This document shows, one piece after another, positions 1 through 7,139 of a DNA stretch of 60,420 nt (position 1 is its first letter; each line of letters starts with the position of its first letter). Both the position numbers and the translations under genes were made by a program. Below the pieces are notes generated by a model. The model saw only the letters and a program-made list of their open reading frames with translations. It was not told the DNA's origin and ran no database searches. This DNA is from a virus, in IMG/VR virus record IMGVR_UViG_3300042549_004702, positions 1 to 60,420 of that record; one strand, given 5' to 3'.

Positions 1-131
1 AGCGGCTGCTGTGTGGTGATCGTTTCCGGCCGATAGACGCACACCGGCCCTCCGGGTGCATCGAATGACTGGGCGTGGGCGGGAATAGCCAGTGCGACTA
101 TCCCAAGTATCGTTGCGAGTATTGCTTTCAT
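1..131 (-). CDS. 5' part of secreted small protein, cut by contig edge
   Basis: This is the first 43 codons of the gene seen whole at 59949-60413, starting at the ATG whose complement is 129-131, after an AGGAGG-like ribosome site. The N-terminus (MKAILATILGIVALAIPAHA) is a textbook Sec signal peptide with an AHA cleavage site. It is truncated only because the circular genome was opened here; it is not a second gene. Confidence 0.85.
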   Translation of the reverse strand, partial: MKAILATILGIVALAIPAHAQSFDAPGGPVCVYRPETITTQQP

Positions 132-138
132 AGTCCTC
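1..138. repeat. Terminal redundancy (contig overlap) with 60283-60420
   Basis: Bases 1-138 match 60283-60420 at a constant offset of 60282. Positions 9 (c versus a) and 12 (t versus c) differ; 13-138 are identical. This is what a circular assembly shows, so the genome is complete and about 60,282 bp. The two substitutions change His to Gln in the gene that spans the junction, which points to mixed population reads. A short true terminal repeat is possible but less likely. Confidence 0.9.
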
Positions 139-151
139 CTGTTGTGGCCAT

Positions 152-235
152 CTACCAGATAGCCAGAAAATAGACGAGCAGCGCAAGTCCTGTGCAAAAA
201 AGGAAAATCGGGAATGGGTGTTCCTGTTTGGTCAC
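152..235 (-). CDS. Tiny single-pass membrane protein (27 aa)
   Basis: A 27-codon frame starts at a GTG that overlaps the upstream stop (GTGA) and has a GGAGGT ribosome site at good spacing. Residues 9-26 form one hydrophobic helix after a short polar N-terminus with K, E and H. It is the last of three overlapping genes for tiny membrane proteins (390-533, 232-390, 152-235). No family is recognised. Such clusters may act in membrane disruption or superinfection exclusion; that is inference. Confidence 0.5.
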   Translation of the reverse strand: MTKQEHPFPIFLFCTGLALLVYFLAIW

Positions 236-390
236 GCGCCACCTCCGAATCTGACCCAGCCCAGCCAACCGATGAGGGCCATCGTGACGAGCGCAAACAG
301 CTTCCAGCCTGTGGTTTCGCTTTTCCGTGTTAGGATGAATATCCCCATCGGAAACGTCGTTGCCAGTAGGTATATGATCACGTAATCCAT
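232..390 (-). CDS. Small two-helix membrane protein (52 aa)
   Basis: The start ATG overlaps the stop of the upstream gene (TAATG), so it is translationally coupled. There are two hydrophobic stretches, residues 3-20 and about 31-46, joined by a charged turn containing RKSETT. Size and topology resemble small holin-like or antiholin-like proteins, but the gene is far from the endolysin at 18.6 kb. Function unknown. Confidence 0.55.
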   Translation of the reverse strand: MDYVIIYLLATTFPMGIFILTRKSETTGWKLFALVTMALIGWLGWVRFGGGA

Positions 391-533
391 TAGCGCACAC
401 CTCCAAGCGTGGCAAGAATCGTCTGACCTGCGATGATGCCAATGATTACCGCAATCCAAATCAGCGTGCGCATCTGTATTCGGATCACGCGCTCTGGTTT
501 CTGGTTGTTGTTGTCTTGGTCGTTGTTCTGCAT
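390..533 (-). CDS. Small membrane protein, polar N-terminus (47 aa)
   Basis: The start is preceded by AAAGGAG at good spacing. The first 20 residues are rich in N, Q, D and K; a single transmembrane helix follows at about residues 24-44. It is first in a run of three overlapping tiny membrane-protein genes. No homologue is recognised. Confidence 0.55.
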   Translation of the reverse strand: MQNNDQDNNNQKPERVIRIQMRTLIWIAVIIGIIAGQTILATLGGVR

Positions 534-548
534 AATACTCCTTTGTTG

Positions 549-863
549 TTATGGCTTTCGAGCCTTGTTGATCTTGTCCGCCTCGACCTTAGCGTCGATA
601 TGCGTTGGCTTGACGCCACGCTGCTTCAGATCGGCGGCGCGCTCTCGTGAGTATCCCATCAGCATCTCACGGACGCTGCACGATGACTCCGGTTTCGATG
701 CGTCAAATGGCTTGCGCTCGCTGGCCATCTTGCGACGGCACCAATTTACCGCGCCGTCGCGGACTGTCGGTGTCACGTCGTCAAGCGAACTGGGCACGTA
801 ATCCTGAGCGGTCACGATTGTTGACGCGACCAGTACCAGTGCGGGTAGTATTGTGGCTTTCAT
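549..863 (-). CDS. Secreted small protein with signal peptide (104 aa)
   Basis: The chosen start (ATG ending at 863) has an AGGAGGAACG ribosome site. Residues 1-18 (MKATILPALVLVASTIVT) form a Sec signal peptide, so the mature protein should be periplasmic or outside the cell. The mature part is charged and contains two cysteines that could form a disulfide. Three 12-bp repeats lie just upstream (915-949). Its N-terminus resembles that of the 59949-60413 protein (MKAI... versus MKAT...), suggesting a common secreted-protein layout. No family is recognised. Confidence 0.6.
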   Translation of the reverse strand: MKATILPALVLVASTIVTAQDYVPSSLDDVTPTVRDGAVNWCRRKMASERKPFDASKPESSCSVREMLMGYSRERAADLKQRGVKPTHIDAKVEADKINKARKP

Positions 864-914
864 CGTTCCTCCTGATTTTGTGGAGCCTGAAAAGCGTTTC
901 AAACTCCGTTAATT

Positions 915-966
915 AAACACGAAATGAAACACGGAATTAGACACGAAATTGCGAGCGTGTTTAATT
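915..966. promoter_or_regulatory. 12-bp direct repeat array upstream of the 549-863 gene
   Basis: AAACACGAAAT-like units begin at 915, 927 and 939, an exact 12-bp period, with units AAACACGAAAT, AAACACGGAAT and AGACACGAAAT. A reversed partial copy (GCGTGTTTAATT) lies at 955-966. The array occupies most of the 112-bp non-coding gap between two leftward genes. This looks like a protein-binding site controlling the distal membrane/secreted gene cluster. The binding protein is unknown. Confidence 0.5.
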
Positions 967-975
967 GCGCGCGAA

Positions 976-1248
976 TCACTCCCCCTCCGCCGCTGCGATC
1001 GCGGCAACTATGCGTTCCGTCACATCAGCCTCTGGCACGATACAGAATTGCCGTGATACCTCGATAATATAGTCATACGCCTTACGTAAGGCGCTATTAA
1101 GCAATGGCACAGCAGCCATTTGTCGGGCGTCCTCTTCCCAGAAATGCACAGATACCGTTTCATAGGATTCATCGTATACCGCATATCGCAACTGAGTTTC
1201 TGGAAACTCGTTTGACGCCAGCTCTCGTATTTCCCACTTCTCACCCAT
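976..1248 (-). CDS. Small cytoplasmic phage protein, paralogue of next gene (90 aa)
   Basis: The ATG ends at 1248 and shares a base with the upstream stop (TGATG). A GTG three bases upstream is an alternative. The core around residues 40-60 (EDARQMAAVPLLNSAL) matches a motif common in small phage proteins of the ARLIAAAPELLEAL type. The C-terminus (AIAAAEGE) is identical to that of the 1248-1523 product. The two are tandem paralogues of unknown function. Confidence 0.7.
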   Translation of the reverse strand: MGEKWEIRELASNEFPETQLRYAVYDESYETVSVHFWEEDARQMAAVPLLNSALRKAYDYIIEVSRQFCIVPEADVTERIVAAIAAAEGE

Positions 1249-1523
1249 CACTCCCCCTCCGCCGCTGCGATTGCGTTACGTGCTTGGTCAAATGCCTCTT
1301 GCACCGCGGCTTTATTGGCGACGATTGGCGTCAGTCCAATCACAGCCGTCAGCGTCTCCAACGCTTCCAGCATCAGCGGCGCAGCTGCGATTAACTTTGC
1401 ATCTTTACGGCTGGTGACGTTGGCTACCAGCTCTTTGCCATTTTTCGCAAAGACGCCATATTCAACGGTGCGCACTATTTCGCGCTCAAACGGTTGTTTC
1501 ACCACTTCCCACTTTTTAGCCAT
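1248..1523 (-). CDS. Small cytoplasmic phage protein, paralogue of previous gene (91 aa)
   Basis: Begins MAKKWEVVKQ behind a GGGGGAGCG ribosome site. The motif at residues 38-56 (SRKDAKLIAAAPLMLEAL) is the widespread phage KLIAAAPxLLEAL segment. The last eight residues (AIAAAEGE) and the DNA encoding them are shared with the 976-1248 gene, indicating tandem duplication. Biochemical role unknown. Confidence 0.7.
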   Translation of the reverse strand: MAKKWEVVKQPFEREIVRTVEYGVFAKNGKELVANVTSRKDAKLIAAAPLMLEALETLTAVIGLTPIVANKAAVQEAFDQARNAIAAAEGE

Positions 1524-1531
1524 CGCTCCCC

Positions 1532-2131
1532 CTATAATCTCGCGGTGACAATGCCTTGCTGATCTTGGTATTTGCCCTGACGGTCACCGTAAGTGACAGC
1601 AGGACGCTCGTCGAGTGCGAGCATAAGCAGCTGGCCGATGCCTTCGTGCGCGTAAACACGCATCGGTAGAGGCGTGGCGTTGGAAAGCTCAAGCACAAGC
1701 TGGCCCGTCCACCCCGGCTCAAGTGGTGTCGTGTTGAGGATGAGTCCACACCGCGCGTAGGTCGATTTGCCAATCACGAGCCCGATGTGATTATCCGGCA
1801 TCGTGATCCGCTCGTGGGTCACGCCCAGCGCGTACGAGTGCGGCGGCAGTGTGTAGTAGGTATCAGGGCTGTTACGATAGTCATACTCGGCATCGAGCGT
1901 GATCAGGCATCGCTCATCGAAACGCTTCGGATCAATGACTGCATCGTTGACCCGTCCATGGACAGCCGTAAACAGCTGCATCCCAGACGCACTCAGCGAC
2001 AGGTCATACCCTGCCGACGACGTGCCAAAGCTGATAACGCGATCGCCGTGGTACTGGCGCACCTGCCCAGCGTGAAAGACATCGAGTATCTCCGGCCCGT
2101 ACTTCTGCCACCATTTGTCACTGCGGATCAT
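1532..2131 (-). CDS. dcd: dCTP deaminase
   Basis: A 199-residue protein of the trimeric dUTPase/dCTP deaminase fold. The Dcd signature is clear: SAGYDLSL near residue 40, the KSTYARCGL active-site segment near 122, and a C-terminal segment containing GKYQDQQGI. It converts dCTP to dUTP, feeding dTMP synthesis together with ThyX (17377-18180) and thymidylate kinase (58838-59461), both encoded in this phage. The start overlaps the preceding stop (ATGA). A bifunctional dCTP deaminase/dUTPase cannot be excluded from sequence alone. Confidence 0.92.
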   Translation of the reverse strand: MIRSDKWWQKYGPEILDVFHAGQVRQYHGDRVISFGTSSAGYDLSLSASGMQLFTAVHGRVNDAVIDPKRFDERCLITLDAEYDYRNSPDTYYTLPPHSYALGVTHERITMPDNHIGLVIGKSTYARCGLILNTTPLEPGWTGQLVLELSNATPLPMRVYAHEGIGQLLMLALDERPAVTYGDRQGKYQDQQGIVTARL

Positions 2132-2472
2132 CGCGCCTCCTTCGTGATGGCGACCAACTCGGTCACGATGTCAGGAGCCAACGCTATATATGCGTGACTG
2201 TACATGCTGATGGCATCCAGCGTGTCCACTACGACGTAACCAGGATTCTCACTGGCCAAGATCGCGCGCGCAATCACCAGCAGTGCGCGATCACACTCCA
2301 GCTGCGCCTGATTTACCGCTCCAAGGAGCTCGTAGTATTTGGCAAGCTCAGCGTCTTGGTCGGTGACGAGGGCGTCCTGTACAGTCTGCGATTGCCGGTT
2401 GCCTGCGCGAGTCAATGCCTCAAGGATAAGGCGACACTGCGCGTACTGAGTGAAAGCTGTTACGTCAATCAT
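2128..2472 (-). CDS. Hypothetical early protein (114 aa)
   Basis: A mostly alpha-helical, slightly acidic protein with no recognised family. It starts at ATG ending 2472 behind GAAAGGAC and overlaps dcd by four bases (ATGA), so the two are probably co-translated. Its place between the bet-containing genes and dcd suggests an early nucleotide or replication role, but this is only context. Confidence 0.65.
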   Translation of the reverse strand: MIDVTAFTQYAQCRLILEALTRAGNRQSQTVQDALVTDQDAELAKYYELLGAVNQAQLECDRALLVIARAILASENPGYVVVDTLDAISMYSHAYIALAPDIVTELVAITKEAR

Positions 2473-2517
2473 TTTTGTCCTTTCGGGGAGGGCGCCCTCC
2501 CCTGATAGCGTGGTTAG

Positions 2518-2778
2518 TTAATCGGTCACGTCTTCTGCGCGAACGCGAACCGCGCGTCCATCGTGAGCCACGAGCCATGTCAGGTAATATGGCCCCATGT
2601 TGCCGGTTTTTGTGATGATCGAATCGCACTCCATCAGTCCATTGTGATCAGCTACGATATAGAGTCGTTCATCTTCGATGACATCCTGTATCGACCTGCC
2701 AGCGGTCAATGGCAGCTGGATTGCGCGTCCATTGGCAATGTGCCGGGCAAAGATGACATGAGCTTGTTTGTCAGTCAT
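2518..2778 (-). CDS. Hypothetical early protein (86 aa)
   Basis: Begins MTDKQAHVIF and overlaps the 3' end of bet by eight bases, so translation is probably coupled. The sequence suggests a small beta-rich fold with no cysteine clusters or membrane segments. No family is recognised. Confidence 0.65.
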   Translation of the reverse strand: MTDKQAHVIFARHIANGRAIQLPLTAGRSIQDVIEDERLYIVADHNGLMECDSIITKTGNMGPYYLTWLVAHDGRAVRVRAEDVTD

Positions 2779-3817
2779 ACATCATGTCATCCACATCATT
2801 AGAATTTGCAGATGCGTAGTGCGGCTGTATTTTCGCACGAGCTGGAGTCGGACTAATATCTGATTCAGAGAATGCCTGACGGTCAGGCTGACCATCGCGC
2901 TCTGCATCGAGCTGATTGAGGCGCGTGCCGTAGCGCGTTATCAGCTTCTCCAGCTCCTCCGGCGACAGCAGCGCAAGTGAATGGTCGAAGAGGTCGGGCA
3001 ATTGCTGGCCGGTCATATTCGCGATGCCTTGCAGGATCAGCGCGTCGGCGACTCCGAATCCTGACAGCCCGTCGAGGATCTGCGAAAGCTGCTCGACCAG
3101 TCCGGTATCAGCTGCGGTCACAATAGGCGCAGGAGCCTCAGAAATGGCGCGTGGTGCTTTTTTGGGTGCGGGTGCTGGTGTTGCAGGAACTGCGACGGCT
3201 GAGGGCGTTACGTCGATGACGTTCGACGCCTGACCCATTTCCTCGCTGGTATAAATGCCGCTCATCTCAGCCGGAAACGCTTTGCGAAGCGAGAGAGCCT
3301 CGGCGCATTTTGCCAGCTGCGCGGCAGGCATACGCGCCCACATCGGATTCGGCCTGACCTGACCAGACGACTTATCCTTGTACGTCTGGCAGTACTCGCT
3401 AAAAAGCGCGACGCCCCAAAATGGCTCACGGCATCCAGCGCGCCATACTCCTACTTTGGCTGCGCGTGGCGGCTCGGTCGCCAGCCACACATCGACCCAC
3501 TGGCCATCTGCGCCACACCAGAACGGGCCAGACTGGCCCTCATAACGTCCGGTCCGATCGGCGATGAGGCGATAGCCATCGATGCCGGTCTGGATCTCGC
3601 ATACCTCACGCTGGGCTTTTGCGTCCCAGCGTTTCACCAAGTGGATCTGGCGGGACAGGATGTCGAGACCCTTTTTCTGCGCTACGGCAAGAAACAATTG
3701 AAACTCGCTCTCGCTGGCCCCTTTGGCGAATGTGTCCCGGATTAATTTTACCTGATCCTGAGAGTACGACTCGGCCATCTGGCCGGGTGTCGTGATCGTA
3801 ATTGCTGTGCTGCTCAT
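2771..3817 (-). CDS. bet: Bet/RecT-family single-strand annealing protein
   Basis: 348 residues. The first 200 match the lambda Bet/RecT core: KLIRDTFAKGASESEFQLFL near residue 24, then RQIHLVKRWD and IQTGIDGYRLIADRTGRYEG. The C-terminal half is a Pro/Ala-rich linker plus an acidic tail ending DDMMYD, as often seen where SSB-binding tails occur. It promotes annealing of complementary strands during phage recombination and replication. No lambda Exo or YqaJ-type exonuclease is encoded beside it. Start ATG with AGGAGGACAT ribosome site. Confidence 0.9.
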   Translation of the reverse strand: MSSTAITITTPGQMAESYSQDQVKLIRDTFAKGASESEFQLFLAVAQKKGLDILSRQIHLVKRWDAKAQREVCEIQTGIDGYRLIADRTGRYEGQSGPFWCGADGQWVDVWLATEPPRAAKVGVWRAGCREPFWGVALFSEYCQTYKDKSSGQVRPNPMWARMPAAQLAKCAEALSLRKAFPAEMSGIYTSEEMGQASNVIDVTPSAVAVPATPAPAPKKAPRAISEAPAPIVTAADTGLVEQLSQILDGLSGFGVADALILQGIANMTGQQLPDLFDHSLALLSPEELEKLITRYGTRLNQLDAERDGQPDRQAFSESDISPTPARAKIQPHYASANSNDVDDMMYD

Positions 3818-3825
3818 ATGTCCTC

Positions 3826-3978
3826 CTACCAGGTGCTGCGGCTGCGTCGCAGCCAGTCGTTGATTGAATCGGCATTGTCGCGCCGAAGCGTATCGTCCGG
3901 TGCGCGTTCGTCGTGCTCGTCGTCGCAGTCGTCACGATCAAGGTCGTAGTCGTCGTCTCGTCGATTGTCGTCGATCAT
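3826..3978 (-). CDS. Very acidic small protein (50 aa)
   Basis: A short frame starts MIDDNRRDDDYDLDRDDCDD behind GGAGGATTAGCA. About a third of the residues are Asp or Glu, and the C-terminus is basic/aromatic (WLRRSRSTW). It sits directly upstream of bet, ending nine bases before its start. It could be a DNA mimic or regulator of a basic partner, but no evidence beyond composition exists. Confidence 0.5.
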   Translation of the reverse strand: MIDDNRRDDDYDLDRDDCDDEHDERAPDDTLRRDNADSINDWLRRSRSTW

Positions 3979-4034
3979 TGCTAATCCTCCACGCAAGAAA
4001 AGCCACTCCGATGTAGATCAGAGTGGCTCGAAAT

Positions 4035-4763
4035 TTAGAAACGGTACACGATGCCGTTCAGCAAAACGGCAGAGATCTCGGCAGTCTTGCCGATGCTGAG
4101 GTATCCCTCAGCAGACCAACTGCCTACCAGCCCATCCGCCGACAGCTCAAGATTATAAGCGTCGTCGGACGCCGCCATCTTATCGAAAAGCGCGGTGACG
4201 CTCTCCGCCGTGGTTTTGTGCATTGATCGCCACTCGTCGGTGGCGAAAGCAACGGTCTCGATCAGCTGGGCAGCGCGGCCCACTGGCAACTCCTCGATCG
4301 TCTCAGGTTCGTCCTCCTCGCAGCCGACGAAACCAGCGTGCCGGAACACGGCAACCTTGCGGACGCTGCCGTCCGGCTGCGTCTGATCAACGCTCTCCCG
4401 GACGCTGAAAGCGTACATAGGCGTGATCCCGTGCGCACGAAGGGCGGACTCGAGTGGGGCCATCAGGTACGGCGCGCCGCCGATCATGGCGTATTCGAAG
4501 CAGTTAGCCTCAGTGTGGAGCGGCTCTCCGGCCCACTCCTGGGCGTACGGCAACGCCGATTTTTCGCGCCAAATCGCGCAGCTCGCTATCTTGGCGATCT
4601 GCTGTGCCCTTTGCGCAACCTCGCTTGAGCTGGGCAGAGTCTCAAATGTCAGTAGTGAGCGAATTTCCATGATCTGCTCTGGGGATAGCTCCCCTGAGGT
4701 CACTCCGGCGGCGATCTGCTCAGTAGTGGCGGTGTGCTGGGTAAGGTTGAGTATTCGGTTCAT
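4035..4763 (-). CDS. TQHxAT-type conserved phage protein (242 aa)
   Basis: The N-terminus MNRILNLTQHTATTEQIAAG is a recognisable conserved start found in many phage and plasmid proteins of unknown function. The middle (about residues 70-165) contains PYAQEWAGEP and a segment around MIGGAPYLMAPLE. The last 70 residues read as a separate beta-rich segment. The ribosome site AACAGGAGAAAC is preceded by a GGGGC/GCCCC hairpin, the arrangement repeated at other genes of this block. Function unknown. Confidence 0.7.
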   Translation of the reverse strand: MNRILNLTQHTATTEQIAAGVTSGELSPEQIMEIRSLLTFETLPSSSEVAQRAQQIAKIASCAIWREKSALPYAQEWAGEPLHTEANCFEYAMIGGAPYLMAPLESALRAHGITPMYAFSVRESVDQTQPDGSVRKVAVFRHAGFVGCEEDEPETIEELPVGRAAQLIETVAFATDEWRSMHKTTAESVTALFDKMAASDDAYNLELSADGLVGSWSAEGYLSIGKTAEISAVLLNGIVYRF

Positions 4764-4802
4764 TGTTTCTCCTGTTGTGGGGCCGTGCCCCTGATAGCTG
4801 CG

Positions 4803-4964
4803 TTAGAAAGGGATAGTCTCGTCACCCTCAGCATCGGCGTCAGTGACGATTGGTATCATGCAGAGTCCGCACGGGACACCGTGCCACTCAGGAGAGCCAT
4901 CGCTGGCCATATACGGCCCAGTGACGATGACTCCGTTTTCGCATCGTGGGTCAATGCAGGTCAT
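4803..4964 (-). CDS. Small cysteine-rich protein (53 aa)
   Basis: Starts MTCIDPRCENGVIV at an ATG overlapping the upstream stop (ATGA). Four cysteines in the pattern C-x4-C ... C-x2-C suggest a small zinc-binding knuckle. It lies between two other small early genes. Function unknown. Confidence 0.5.
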   Translation of the reverse strand: MTCIDPRCENGVIVTGPYMASDGSPEWHGVPCGLCMIPIVTDADAEGDETIPF

Positions 4965-5191
4965 CGGCTCACGCGCCAGTTCTTGGCCGTCCGCGCACTG
5001 ATGACGAACTCAACGACGCGAGGCATACCAAATGCCGAAGTACCAGCTGACTCGTCCCACGTCAGCTCGAGAATGCGGCCATCGGCCAATCGATACTCCT
5101 CGCGGCAGCGAGGACCAGCGACGCGCCCCGACTCTGAGTTGACGATGGTTGCGGTGCGCACTAAGGACGCAATTTCGGTCTGGTTGATCAT
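4961..5191 (-). CDS. Hypothetical early protein (76 aa)
   Basis: Begins MINQTEIASLV behind AACAGGAGAAACGACA. It is the first gene downstream of the strong promoter at 5256-5284. No conserved domain is recognised; the sequence reads as a small alpha/beta protein. The ribosome-binding leader is nearly the same as that of the 7396-7632 gene, which has its own copy of the same promoter. Confidence 0.65.
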   Translation of the reverse strand: MINQTEIASLVRTATIVNSESGRVAGPRCREEYRLADGRILELTWDESAGTSAFGMPRVVEFVISARTAKNWRVSR

Positions 5192-5255
5192 TGTCGTTTC
5201 TCCTGTTAGCTGCGTTTGCGTCTCCGAGAGCCTCACTGCCCCCGTCGACGATGCG

Positions 5256-5284
5256 AATATATCGCGAGTAATAGTTATTGTCAA
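5256..5284 (-). promoter_or_regulatory. Sigma70-type leftward promoter
   Basis: Read leftward: TTGACA (complement of 5279-5284), a 17-bp spacer, then TATATT (complement of 5256-5261). An upstream element AAAATAACTG is shared with the promoter at 7696-7725. It would drive the gene at 4961-5191 and everything downstream. The promoter overlaps the 3' end of the 5281-5847 gene. Confidence 0.75.
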
Positions 5285-5847
5285 CAGTTATTTTGCAAGT
5301 CGTTTACTTTTTTCTCGTCCACGACTGGATCATCCCAAACGCGCACTCCGTGAGACTCCGACCTGACGTGAAGCCCGATCTCTACCGCCAGCTCGTGCGC
5401 AGTCCGTGAGCACACGTCGATCGAGCCGCGCGTTGTCGCCGAGAAGCGAATGTACACGCGCTGAGTAGCTGGCACGTCCGTCAAACCGCGCACCAGGCAC
5501 AGCGTACACGTCCCGACGGATCGCACGTCGTAATTGACGTCGTCGATGCGCGGCCACACCTCGACGATAGCGATAGGCTCGAAGGAATACCCAGCGGTGA
5601 TAGCAGCGACCGCCTCTGTGCGTGTCTCCCAGCACTCCGGAGAGCGTCGGGGGAACTGCCCCCCCTGCTCTATGCGCCATCCATCAGCGGCGCGCACGAC
5701 GCGCTGAGCCGTGCTGGCTGCTGCTTCTCTCGCCGCTAGACGCGCATCTAGCGCGCGGTCATTGCGCTTCTTCAGCTGTGTCGGAGTCGCCGACACGCTC
5801 GACGACAGCGACATTGGCCGCAGTCTATTTTCGATTTTGGGCTTCAC
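5281..5847 (-). CDS. Hypothetical protein (188 aa)
   Basis: The GTG ending at 5847 has AGGAG at 4-5 bases spacing; a TTG at 5865 would add six residues. Residues 30-60 are Arg/Ala-rich and basic, followed by a mixed alpha/beta segment with C-x2-C (TCTLCL). The stop codon lies inside the -35 element of the next promoter. No family is recognised. Confidence 0.55.
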   Translation of the reverse strand: MKPKIENRLRPMSLSSSVSATPTQLKKRNDRALDARLAAREAAASTAQRVVRAADGWRIEQGGQFPRRSPECWETRTEAVAAITAGYSFEPIAIVEVWPRIDDVNYDVRSVGTCTLCLVRGLTDVPATQRVYIRFSATTRGSIDVCSRTAHELAVEIGLHVRSESHGVRVWDDPVVDEKKVNDLQNNC

Positions 5848-5854
5848 ATTGCTC

Positions 5855-6064
5855 CTAAATGTCAATCGCCCCTGATCGGGGCGTATCGGTGGGTTGCGGC
5901 TTGCGAAGCTGACTAGTCTCCCGCTCTCGCAATAGGTCGCAATGAATGCACCGGCGACCGAGTGATTGCCGGTGCGTAAAATGCGTTACCGGGGCGCATA
6001 TCGCGCATACCGGATAGTCGCCGAGGTGATCGTCACCGCACCTCTGGCAGATGGCGTCGTTCAC
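5855..6064 (-). CDS. Small zinc-ribbon-like protein (69 aa)
   Basis: A GTG start overlaps the preceding stop (GTGA). The product has three CxxC pairs: CQRC near residue 6, CAIC near 21 and CIHC near 41. This suggests one or two zinc ribbons, as in small DNA- or RNA-binding phage proteins. An ATG 12 bases upstream is an alternative start. Function unknown. Confidence 0.55.
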   Translation of the reverse strand: MNDAICQRCGDDHLGDYPVCAICAPVTHFTHRQSLGRRCIHCDLLRERETSQLRKPQPTDTPRSGAIDI

Positions 6065-6168
6065 AATGGCATCTCCCATCCGCGCCACGGGCGAACAACA
6101 GAGTCCGGCGTAAAGCCGGACTCGTAGTGCAGATGGCATAGTGCCGCGACGAGTGTGTCTCTTTTCAT
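6061..6168 (-). CDS. Tiny protein (35 aa)
   Basis: The frame runs from an ATG overlapping the upstream stop (TAATG) to a stop overlapped by the next start (GTGA). The product starts MKRDTLVAALCHLHYESG. Tight coupling on both sides is the main evidence that it is translated. No function is suggested. Confidence 0.4.
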   Translation of the reverse strand: MKRDTLVAALCHLHYESGFTPDSVVRPWRGWEMPL

Positions 6169-6815
6169 TATGCCACCTCCAGCTTAGTCCGCCGAAACGG
6201 CGTGACCATTGATGCGCCGGTTGTCCGACCGCAAGATGCCTCGTAGATGAGGCCAAATGACGTCCATGGGCCGATAGGCTCATCATTCGTAATCTCCATC
6301 GGCAGGTGTGGCTCACCCGCCCACTGACCGGAGGGATAACGCTTAATCGGCCACGAGAAATTTAGCCACCGCCAAATAAACGGATCAGCTGTTTGTAGCT
6401 GAGACTCGACCCGCAAAGCGGAAGTCCCCGCCATATCAAGCACTCGCGGCAAAGCCATCGCCGCCGCTAACTCTGACCAGACGGTGCCCTCAAATAGCCC
6501 GTCGTCACCCTGATGGGTGGCTGCGTAGAGCGCGCGCCAGTGGCTGCGCTCCGAGTAGGATCGGGGCTCAAATGTCTCCGTAAACGTCAGCGTGTCGCCC
6601 TCAAGCGCAAGCGTCGCGCGTCGGTAAAGCTGGGGACGCTCATGAGAGCTCCACTCGAAAGTGCAAGTATGCTCGATGCGACGAATTCTCATTGACGTTT
6701 CGTTGTTGGTCAGAGTCTGGAATAAATCCATACTCTCCGGGACATTGGCGGCAAATCCGCCGTATCCGAGGTGCTTCAAAATTGCGATGATGTGCTTGCT
6801 GTCGATCTGGTTCAT
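6168..6815 (-). CDS. Hypothetical early protein (215 aa)
   Basis: Begins MNQIDSKHIIAIL behind the repeated leader with CAGGAGACGAC. It is a soluble, Trp-rich alpha/beta protein with no motif I can name. It shares the start MNQID/MNQIN with the neighbouring 6867-7085 product, probably because the leader and first codons were duplicated together. Confidence 0.65.
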   Translation of the reverse strand: MNQIDSKHIIAILKHLGYGGFAANVPESMDLFQTLTNNETSMRIRRIEHTCTFEWSSHERPQLYRRATLALEGDTLTFTETFEPRSYSERSHWRALYAATHQGDDGLFEGTVWSELAAAMALPRVLDMAGTSALRVESQLQTADPFIWRWLNFSWPIKRYPSGQWAGEPHLPMEITNDEPIGPWTSFGLIYEASCGRTTGASMVTPFRRTKLEVA

Positions 6816-6819
6816 GTCG

Positions 6820-6855
6820 TCTCCTGTGGTTGCGCGGCCCGATCACGAGCCGCTG
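6820..6855 (-). repeat. Leader module copy: hairpin plus ribosome site (36 bp)
   Basis: An exact 36-bp copy of 7090-7125, 270 bp away. Read leftward it is a GC-rich hairpin (GCGGCTC / GGGCCGC, 7 pairs with one G-T, 6-base loop) followed by CACAGGAGA and then the start codon of the 6168-6815 gene. It is a portable translation-initiation leader. Related hairpin leaders precede the genes at 7140 and 4035. Confidence 0.75.
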
Positions 6856-6866
6856 ATAGTTGATAG

Positions 6867-7085
6867 TTATTTTGTAAAAATCCACGCGCGCTTATCGGTA
6901 AGGTCTGCGTCCGACATATCCCCACCGCCGAAGCAATCCTCGCTATTGGCGCAGCCCGTGTGATATGCGACGTACTGACCGTCGGCAGGGATCGGCTCAG
7001 ACTGGGGGTGAATATCGTTGAGGTTGACTGCGTACCCGCAAACTGCGCACCGTTGCGGGGCGTTGATCTGGTTCATTTTACTCAT
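6867..7085 (-). CDS. Small cysteine-containing protein (72 aa)
   Basis: Begins MSKMNQINAPQRCAVCGYAV. A CxxC pair near residue 13 and further Cys and His near residues 42-51 suggest a small zinc-binding domain. Its leader (7090-7125) is the exact 36-bp hairpin module shared with the next gene. Function unknown. Confidence 0.6.
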   Translation of the reverse strand: MSKMNQINAPQRCAVCGYAVNLNDIHPQSEPIPADGQYVAYHTGCANSEDCFGGGDMSDADLTDKRAWIFTK

Positions 7086-7089
7086 TGTT

Positions 7090-7125
7090 TCTCCTGTGGT
7101 TGCGCGGCCCGATCACGAGCCGCTG
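7090..7125 (-). repeat. Leader module copy: hairpin plus ribosome site (36 bp)
   Basis: Identical to 6820-6855 over 36 bp. The hairpin stem GCGGCTC/GGGCCGC is followed by CACAGGAGA and the start of the 6867-7085 gene. The variant at 7338-7381 keeps the hairpin but with a different loop side (GCGGCTTGTC / GACGAGCCGC), so pairing is kept while sequence changes. Confidence 0.75.
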
Positions 7126-7139
7126 GTTGTGGTGAATGG

